This document shows, in pieces, positions 59,619 to 64,000 of a DNA stretch of 64,000 bases. The notes under the pieces are model-generated. The model saw only the letters and a list, made by a program, of their open reading frames with translations. It searched no databases and was not told where the DNA came from. The stretch's first letter is position 1. Each line of letters opens with the position of its first letter. The stretch lies in contig JAITER010000092.1 of NCBI GenBank assembly GCA_031281945.1, forward strand, positions 1 to 64,000, read 5' to 3'. The translations under genes and the position numbers were made by a program. The stretch is from Spirochaetaceae bacterium. Lineage in GTDB: Bacteria > Spirochaetota > Spirochaetia > Treponematales > Breznakiellaceae.

Positions 59619-60035
59619 ATGCTTTTGAAGCCGGCGGGTAAAAAGATAGATCGTTTTCCACGGCTCGTAAATCAAAACGGGCGGCGTGTCAAGCCCCCCC
59701 CCCCCCCCGCTCTCTCATTTCCTGAAAATATTCTGTCTGGTCGCCCCTGTCTCGCATTCAGGCGCCGTTATGCTTCATTTTTAAACCAATACGCCCTGTT
59801 CACGGGCAAAAACTCTTCATTTTTCAACAGATTCACCAACTCTGAGTTATTGCGGCGATGCAGTAAAGACATGAGGCGCCGTCCGTCTTTACGCATCGTA
59901 AAAGAATGGGCCGCTTGCATTGCGCGAAGCCGGGTAAAGAATAATAAAAAGCTTATTCGGCTTTGCGGTCGCTTTACATTGTCTTCTGATAGCGGGGCGT
60001 CTGGAGCGAAAGGAGGCGGGCGGCGAACAGAATAA
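59619..60035 (+). CDS. putative leaderless ORF with in-frame poly-C tract
   Basis: 138 codons, beginning at the expected transcription start, so no ribosome site is possible. The frame goes through 15 C at 59694-59708 (encoding Pro), then a basic, Arg-rich region: P-E-N-I-L-S-G-R, F-R-R-R-Y-A-S-F-L-N-Q, F-F-N-R-F-T-N-S-E-L-L and V-K-N-N-K-K-L-I-R-L. No family is recognised. The other copy has 14 C and is out of phase. Translation is unproven; the conserved sequence might instead be a structured RNA, or be read on the minus strand. Confidence 0.3.
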   Translation: MLLKPAGKKIDRFPRLVNQNGRRVKPPPPPALSFPENILSGRPCLAFRRRYASFLNQYALFTGKNSSFFNRFTNSELLRRCSKDMRRRPSLRIVKEWAACIARSRVKNNKKLIRLCGRFTLSSDSGASGAKGGGRRTE

Positions 60036-60077
60036 ATCTATTTGAAAGGGACGGATATTCAGTATACGGGATTCGCG

Positions 60078-60103
60078 GCGTATACAATATGGTTATGCGA
60101 CAT
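60078..60103 (+). other. attC/attI-like right half-site, repeat D copy 1
   Basis: GCGTATACA (L'-like, 60078-60086), a 5-bp spacer, then GTTATGCGAC (R'-like, 60092-60101). The core GTTATG is where integron integrases cut (after the G). The following DNA differs between the two repeat D copies exactly from here on, as expected of a cassette boundary. Confidence 0.6.
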
Positions 60104-60234
60104 AAAACCCTGAAGTTTCCGGAATTGAAAGACGGCGGAGTTCATGCCGCCGCTACGGAATACACTGATAACGGTTTTATGAATTTCAACACATAATCTT
60201 AAATACTTTGTTGTCAAAGTGGAGAAGAAAAAAA
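60101..60234 (+). repeat. cassette leader repeat E, copy 1
   Basis: About 122 bp nearly identical to 63315-63447: cataaaaccctgaagtttcc, gacggcggagttcatgccgc, gaatacactgataacggttt and cttaaatactttgttg. In both places it lies between an attachment site and a lipoprotein start. It contains CGGCGGAGTTCATGCCGCCG, which can form a hairpin. Confidence 0.88.
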
Positions 60235-60807
60235 ATGGCAAATAAAAACAGATTTTGGAAAATGTTTGCGGCGGTTCTGGTGTTCGGAATGGTTTTACTT
60301 GGTTGTCCCAATGACACGACCGGGGAAAAATATGACGTATGGTCAAACGTAACAGATTTGAACCAATTGAATGGGACATGGAAAGGTTCCTATAGTCAAA
60401 CCCAGACTATAAAAGAAATGATTGTGGCTCTAGGCGAGACATGGGAGGAGGGAATGTCTACAACGTTTGGTGATATGAAAGTAACCACCTTGACGGAAAT
60501 AACCACAACCATTAAGTCAGCCGATAAAACGCAGTCTTTTTCCTTTAAAATTACAATGACATTTTCCGGCGGGAATATCGACACGGCATGGACAATGATA
60601 AAAGAAGGTTTCAACTCTGAAAGCTATACAATTGATGACAGCAAGCATTCCATAACCACGCAATACGGCCATGATTTACCAATTAAAGACGAGGATATAG
60701 CGAAAATGCTGAAAGGTTTTCAGATAAATCAAAACGGGACAAAAATGAAAATCCCCGCAGACGATATGAGTGAAGGTTCACCGGAAGTGGTGATGATCAA
60801 ACAATAG
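60235..60807 (+). CDS. cassette-borne lipoprotein
   Basis: 190 residues from ATG 60235 (M-A-N-K-N-R-F), with tggagaag upstream. Lipobox V-L-L-G-C (Cys about 22). The mature part has L-N-G-T-W-K-G-S-Y, a phrase often seen in lipocalin-like or beta-barrel small domains of treponemal lipoproteins, and a Thr/Lys-rich beta pattern to the end. Family unknown. It is the first gene after the repeat D half-site and ends 49 bp before an R''-L'' half-site, as a gene cassette would. Confidence 0.75.
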   Translation: MANKNRFWKMFAAVLVFGMVLLGCPNDTTGEKYDVWSNVTDLNQLNGTWKGSYSQTQTIKEMIVALGETWEEGMSTTFGDMKVTTLTEITTTIKSADKTQSFSFKITMTFSGGNIDTAWTMIKEGFNSESYTIDDSKHSITTQYGHDLPIKDEDIAKMLKGFQINQNGTKMKIPADDMSEGSPEVVMIKQ

Positions 60808-60856
60808 GGAAAGCCGCCGCGCCGTCCGCAGTGTGGCGCTTCGTAGCAGATTTTAC

Positions 60857-60880
60857 GGCGCATAACAGGACTGTTTACGC
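60857..60880 (+). other. attC-like left half-site without its right half
   Basis: GGCGCATAAC (R'', 60857-60866), a 4-bp spacer, CTGTTTACG (L'', 60871-60879). The expected L'-R' partner within about 130 bp is missing. L'' does match the GCGTATACA of repeat D copy 2 (one mismatch), 700 bp away at 61586. Between 60880 and 61090 the DNA is GC-rich, with short inverted repeats (GCGGCGC ... GCGCCGC) and no gene. Confidence 0.6.
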
Positions 60881-61090
60881 TACGCCTACAGTAGCGGGCT
60901 TGGCCTCCATTCGGCTAGGTCAGTCGCTACGCTCCTTCCCACGCCTCATTCCGGCACATTTGGGCGGCGCAAAACCCTGCGGCTTTCTTTATAGCGCCGC
61001 CCAAACGCCGCATACCGCTGAAACGCCGTCCGTGCAAGCATGTTTTGTAATCCTTGCGGTTGTCATTACACCCCGCAACAAATCGCAAGC

Positions 61091-61611
61091 ATTTGACATT
61101 TTTGTTGTAACAAAGTAGAATGATTTTATGCTTTTGAAACTGGCGGTTAAAAAGATAAAGCTTTCACAGTTCGTAAATCAAAGCGGGTTGTGTGTCAAGC
61201 CCCCCCCCCCCCCGGCCAGCCTCATTTCCTGAAAACATTCTGTCCGGTCGCCTCTGTTTCCCATTCAGGCGCCGTTATGCTTCATTTTTAAACCAATACG
61301 CCCTGTTCGCGGGCAAAGACTTTTCATTTTTCAACAGATTCACCAACTCTGAGTTATTGCGGTGTTGCGGTAAAAACGGGAGGCGCCGTCCGTTTTTACG
61401 CATCATAAAGGAATGCGCCGCTTGCGTAGCACGAAGCCAGGTAAAGAATAATAAAAAACTCATTCGGCTTTGCGGTTGCTTTACATTGTCTTCTGATAGC
61501 GGAGCGTCTGGAGCGAAATGAGGCGGGTGGAGAACAGAATAAATCTATTTGAAAGGGACGGATATTTTAGTGTACGGGATTCGCGGCGTATACAATATAG
61601 TTATGCGACAT
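61091..61611 (+). repeat. ~520-bp repeat D, copy 2
   Basis: Mirror of copy 1: TTGACA 61093-61098, 17-bp spacer with the same inverted repeat, TAGAAT 61116-61121, ATG 61128, poly-C at 61200-61213 (14 C), L'-like GCGTATACA 61586-61594 and R'-like GTTATGCGACAT 61600-61611. The DNA after it goes into the rmuC-like cassette instead of the lipoprotein leader. Confidence 0.9.
61128..61521 (+). pseudogene. out-of-phase copy of the poly-C ORF
   Basis: From ATG 61128 the frame is the same as in copy 1 up to the tract, but 14 C plus a 2-bp change after it put the conserved downstream part one base out, and a TGA comes within about 20 bases. With 13 or 16 C the conserved frame (P-E-N-I-L-S-G-R ... S-D-S-G-A-S-G-A-K) would be open. 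So it is either a phase-off state or a broken copy. Confidence 0.35.
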
Positions 61612-61664
61612 TTTTTCTGAAAATTTTTGAAGTAGTTGACTAATTTGTATGTTTTGGAGGATGT

Positions 61665-63164
61665 ATGGACTTAAATATTGTTATTGAATTGGCAATTTTG
61701 GCAGTGGTAATTATACAATTTATTGTAATAATTATACTTCTTGCAAAGAATAGGCAAGGATTACAGAAGTTGATAGAATACGATGACCAACTTGATAAAA
61801 ACAAATCAGGCATTGAATCAAGTCTCCGTGACGAATTCGGTAGAAACCGAGGCGAACTATCACAATCACTCAAAACTGTTTCTGAACAATTATCAACCAC
61901 AATAACAAACTTTACCGGACTAGTTGATAATAAAATTCAATCTATATTGAATTCATTGACAACATCGTCAAAATCGAACAGAGATGAACTAAATAAAACA
62001 ATCATCACCTTTGAAGAAAAAGTGACCAGAATTTTGAATACAGAATTAAAATCTGTTCAGGACGGAGTAAACCATTCAACGAAAGAAAGTCGTGAAGAAC
62101 TAGCTGCTTCATTGAAGCAATTTGAGGAGAAGTCATCAGCAAAGATAGAAGCTTTAACAAAAGACACCAGGGAAGGGCTTGAAAAAAATCGCGAAACTGT
62201 TGAAAGAAAGCTTGCGGAAATTCAGACAGGAAATGAGGCAAAGTTGGATAAAATGCGGGAGACGGTTGATGAAAAGTTACAAAAAACCCTCGAAGCACGG
62301 CTAAGCGCTTCATTCAAACAAGTAAGCGACGATCTTGAAAAAGTGCAAAAAGGGCTTGGAGCAATGCAAAATCTCGCATCAGACGTTGGTGATTTGAAAA
62401 AGGTAATGTCTAATGTTAAAACGAAGGGGGTTTTAGGCGAATATCAACTTGAAGCAATTCTTGAGCAAATGCTTCATCCAAGCCAATATGAGAAAAATGT
62501 AAAAACAAAAGTTGGTAGTGATAAACATGTGGAATTCGCCATTAAAATTCCGAGTAAGGAAGATTCAGATAAAAATGTCTGGCTGCCTATTGATGCAAAA
62601 CTACCTACCAGCAACTATGAAATTCTCATGGAAGCTTACAATAATGGAGACAAAGAAGCCGTTGAAAATGCGCGAAAGGCTTTTTCAAAAACTGTTAAAA
62701 ATTTTGCAAAGGAAATCAAGGAAAAATATATTGACTCACCGAATACCACCGATTTTGCGATAATGTTTTTGCCATTTGAAGGCGCGTATGCGGAGGTTGT
62801 ACGTGATCCTGAGCTTTTTGAAGGAATACAGAGAGAACATAAGATTATTGTTACTGGTCCATCTACGATAGCAGCATTTTTAAATGCGCTACAGGTAGGT
62901 TTTAGAAGCTTGGCTGTAGAAAAGGGAACAAGTGTTATTTTGAACACCTTAAGCGCTGTAAAGAAAGAATTTGGAAACTTTGAAAATATCCTGGTCAAGG
63001 TAAAAGATCAGATTGATAAGGCAAGCGCTACATTGGATGAAACCGTTGGTAAACGAACAAAAGCAATAAACAAGGCATTGAAAAAGGTTGAGACCTTATC
63101 TGATGATACTGTGGGGCAAAAATTATTAGTAGATGTTTCTTCTGATTTAGAAGAAACAGAATAA
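61665..63164 (+). CDS. rmuC: RmuC-family protein carried in a cassette-like segment
   Basis: 499 residues. An N-terminal membrane helix (I-A-I-L-A-V-V-I-I-Q-F near 8-28), then a long coiled coil to about 245, then the RmuC core: K-G-V-L-G-E-Y-Q-L-E near 255, D-A-K-L-P near 305 and F-L-P-F-E-G-A-Y-A near 360, with G-P-S-T-I-A-A-F-L-N near 398. RmuC proteins limit recombination between inverted repeats and have a nuclease-like fold. The gene has a strong tggagg ribosome site, is AT-richer than its neighbours and lies between the half-site at 61600 and the full attC at 63189. Confidence 0.92.
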   Translation: MDLNIVIELAILAVVIIQFIVIIILLAKNRQGLQKLIEYDDQLDKNKSGIESSLRDEFGRNRGELSQSLKTVSEQLSTTITNFTGLVDNKIQSILNSLTTSSKSNRDELNKTIITFEEKVTRILNTELKSVQDGVNHSTKESREELAASLKQFEEKSSAKIEALTKDTREGLEKNRETVERKLAEIQTGNEAKLDKMRETVDEKLQKTLEARLSASFKQVSDDLEKVQKGLGAMQNLASDVGDLKKVMSNVKTKGVLGEYQLEAILEQMLHPSQYEKNVKTKVGSDKHVEFAIKIPSKEDSDKNVWLPIDAKLPTSNYEILMEAYNNGDKEAVENARKAFSKTVKNFAKEIKEKYIDSPNTTDFAIMFLPFEGAYAEVVRDPELFEGIQREHKIIVTGPSTIAAFLNALQVGFRSLAVEKGTSVILNTLSAVKKEFGNFENILVKVKDQIDKASATLDETVGKRTKAINKALKKVETLSDDTVGQKLLVDVSSDLEETE

Positions 63165-63188
63165 GAAAATTACTGTAGCAGAAAAAAC

Positions 63189-63315
63189 GTCGCATAACAG
63201 GTCTGTTAACGCTTCGGGCCTAAAGGCCCTCGGGGTTCCGGCTGACTAGGTCATTTCGCTTCACTTCATTTCCAGGGCCGCCAAACCGTCGTAAACAGCC
63301 GGAACGTTATGTGCC
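63189..63315 (+). other. complete attC-like recombination site
   Basis: R'' GTCGCATAAC (63189-63198), L'' CTGTTAACG (63203-63211), a 78-bp central region with GGGCC-TAAA-GGCCC pairing, L' CGTAAACAG (63290-63298), R' GTTATGTGCC (63306-63315). R'' and R' pair through GCATAAC/GTTATG; L'' and L' pair with one mismatch. This is the two-simple-site layout of integron attC sites, about 127 bp long. It lies 25 bp after the rmuC-like stop. Confidence 0.75.
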
Positions 63316-63447
63316 ATAAAACCCTGAAGTTTCCGGAATTGAAAGACGGCGGAGTTCATGCCGCCGCTACGGAATACACTGATAACGGTTTTATGAATTT
63401 CAACACATAATCTTAAATACTTTGTTGCCAAAGTAAAGGAGAAAATA
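63315..63447 (+). repeat. cassette leader repeat E, copy 2
   Basis: Second copy of the leader at 60101, starting directly at the attachment-site core and ending at the lipoprotein start. It differs by only a few bases, mostly beside the ribosome site (aaaggag here). Confidence 0.88.
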
Positions 63448-63645
63448 ATGGCAAATAAAAAATTTGGGCCGGTAATGCTGGCGATAATGTTTCTGGCATT
63501 TGGTTTGATGCTGACTGGTTGTGATGATGGCGGCGACAGCGGCGGTGGAAATGGAGACGGTGTTGCAGCGGCGTTAACAGTAAATAATTGCCCTTCAAGC
63601 GCCACATATGACATAAATAAAGGAGGTTTTTATGGACAATATTAA
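63448..63645 (+). CDS. truncated lipoprotein
   Basis: 65 residues only. The signal peptide and lipobox L-T-G-C (Cys25) are good, and a Gly/Asp linker follows (C-D-D-G-G-D-S-G-G-G). The mature domain stops after about 20 residues with G-G-F-Y-G-Q-Y, inside the ribosome site and start of the following gene. It looks like the front end of a treponemal lipoprotein cut by the arrival of the downstream NTPase gene. Base composition changes sharply at about 63605. Confidence 0.6.
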   Translation: MANKKFGPVMLAIMFLAFGLMLTGCDDGGDSGGGNGDGVAAALTVNNCPSSATYDINKGGFYGQY

Positions 63646-64000
63646 GGAACTTGAAATTCTAATGGATGATATTAATGGTCAAATTTCGGATTCTGAAAAC
63701 ATTCCTGACAAAAAAGGTTATCAATATATAGCATGGCATGATTTTCTAAAAAAAACAAAGGAAAAATTGGAAATTGGAACTTATAAATTTGTATTTATAG
63801 GACAAAAAGGCATTGGTAAAACTACGACAATATTGGAATTGTTTGGATTAAATAAAAAAATAAACGGAAAAAATGAGGATTTATTAACAACCGCATCCGG
63901 TGGTACAACAACTTGCGAAGTAGAGTTATTAAAAAGTAATACATCTGTAACATATTTTGAAATAGAACCTATTGATATTCAATTACTAAAACAATACATT
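63632..64000 (+). CDS. P-loop NTPase, partial at the window edge
   Basis: First 123 residues of a longer protein with a strong aggagg ribosome site 5 bp before the ATG. Acidic helical N-terminus, then a Walker A motif F-V-F-I-G-Q-K-G-I-G-K-T-T-T near 53-66. T-T-A-S-G-G-T-T-T-C-E-V-E-L near 86-99 is switch-like, then T-Y-F-E-I-E-P-I. This spacing recalls GTPase/ATPase proteins of bacterial defence islands, but I cannot name the family from the N-terminus alone. Very AT-rich compared with the rest of the window, so probably acquired. Confidence 0.65.
   Translation, partial: MDNIKELEILMDDINGQISDSENIPDKKGYQYIAWHDFLKKTKEKLEIGTYKFVFIGQKGIGKTTTILELFGLNKKINGKNEDLLTTASGGTTTCEVELLKSNTSVTYFEIEPIDIQLLKQYI

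Larger units (their letters stand above)
59582..60103 (+). repeat. ~520-bp repeat D, copy 1
   Basis: Strong similarity to 61091-61611 over the full length, starting at the TTGACA promoter box and ending at GTTATGCGACAT. The contents are the same in both: promoter, ATG-led frame, poly-C tract, conserved frame and a right-type attachment half-site. Several base changes separate the two copies, so the duplication is not recent. Confidence 0.9.

Noticed and set aside
60831-61118. Open frame of about 95 codons across the attC half-site
   Set aside because: It translates the attachment-site arms and GC-rich inverted repeats, with no ribosome site.
61275-61463. Minus-strand frame of 62 codons in repeat D copy 2
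   Set aside because: In copy 1 the equivalent frame is shortened and changes do not favour it clearly; support is no better than for the plus frame, and it has no promoter or ribosome site.
63261-63614. Minus-strand frames over the shared cassette leader (also at 60059-60379)
   Set aside because: They look alike in both places only because the 122-bp leader is repeated; no start signals and no domains.
1-64000. CRISPR array
   Set aside because: No set of short direct repeats with regular unique spacers was seen, and no cas gene is present; dispersed repeats here are far apart and differ in orientation.

Overview
The window looks like chromosome from an anaerobic, host-associated spirochaete of the Treponema group, probably a gut type. 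Pointers are a FabV/TER-type enoyl reductase next to a biotin carrier protein, DapL, a TatT-family lipoprotein, an archaeal-type UMP kinase, a class-F-like flavodiiron protein, many Cys-lipoproteins, poly-C/poly-G tracts near surface-protein genes, and attC-like recombination sites. This assignment is inference; no 16S gene is present. Base composition is moderate, with AT-rich stretches at the right end and one clearly GC-richer gene (pyk).

Layout. 1-5.4 kb: surface proteins (a BspA-like leucine-rich-repeat protein entered through a 22-G tract, and three lipoproteins, one overrun at its 5' end by a dispersed repeat). 5.4-9.6 kb (minus strand): comF, accB, fabV and an M18 aminopeptidase. 10-14.4 kb: yjbQ, ogt, a cytosine-5 methyltransferase with a small partner ORF, a Xer-type recombinase, a 35-residue membrane peptide and a 57-residue ferredoxin. 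14.4-25.3 kb: M23 peptidase, dapL, CapA-like lipoprotein, azlCD, flavin reductase-like protein, FapA/DUF342 protein, CYTH protein, diguanylate cyclase, rlmN. 25.4-33.5 kb: envelope proteins, a CHASE2 protein with a degenerate cyclase-like end, recJ with a large insertion, and an outer-membrane protein behind a 15-C tract.

34-38.4 kb holds a three-gene flavin/Fe-S operon that fits an electron-bifurcating NAD(P) transhydrogenase of the Stn (Sporomusa-type Nfn) kind rather than a hydrogenase. 38.4-42.3 kb: an ACR3-like transporter without a normal start codon, a transglutaminase-like protein with a lipoprotein, and vsr. 42.7-53.9 kb is ordinary housekeeping: rpsU, a cytidylate-kinase-like/BON fusion, tRNA-Ala(CGC), phosphohexomutase, tatT, proS, a NeuB-like synthase, rsmG, pyrH and the flavodiiron protein. 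54.5-57.1 kb is a feoA-feoB-small Cys-rich protein operon behind a perfect palindrome.

57.1-64 kb is the accessory part. A GC-rich pyruvate kinase gene on the minus strand sits between the real feo tail and a collapsed second copy of that tail. Beyond it lies what reads as an integron-type cassette region with no visible integrase: one complete attC-like site, one left half-site and two right-type half-sites, separating a lipoprotein, an RmuC-family protein, and a truncated lipoprotein fused against a P-loop NTPase that runs off the window. A ~520-bp unit occurs twice here; each copy carries a TTGACA-N17-TAGAAT promoter, an apparently leaderless ORF with a poly-C tract in different phase in the two copies, and a right-type half-site. 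Four dispersed intergenic repeat families (called A to D below) run through the window.
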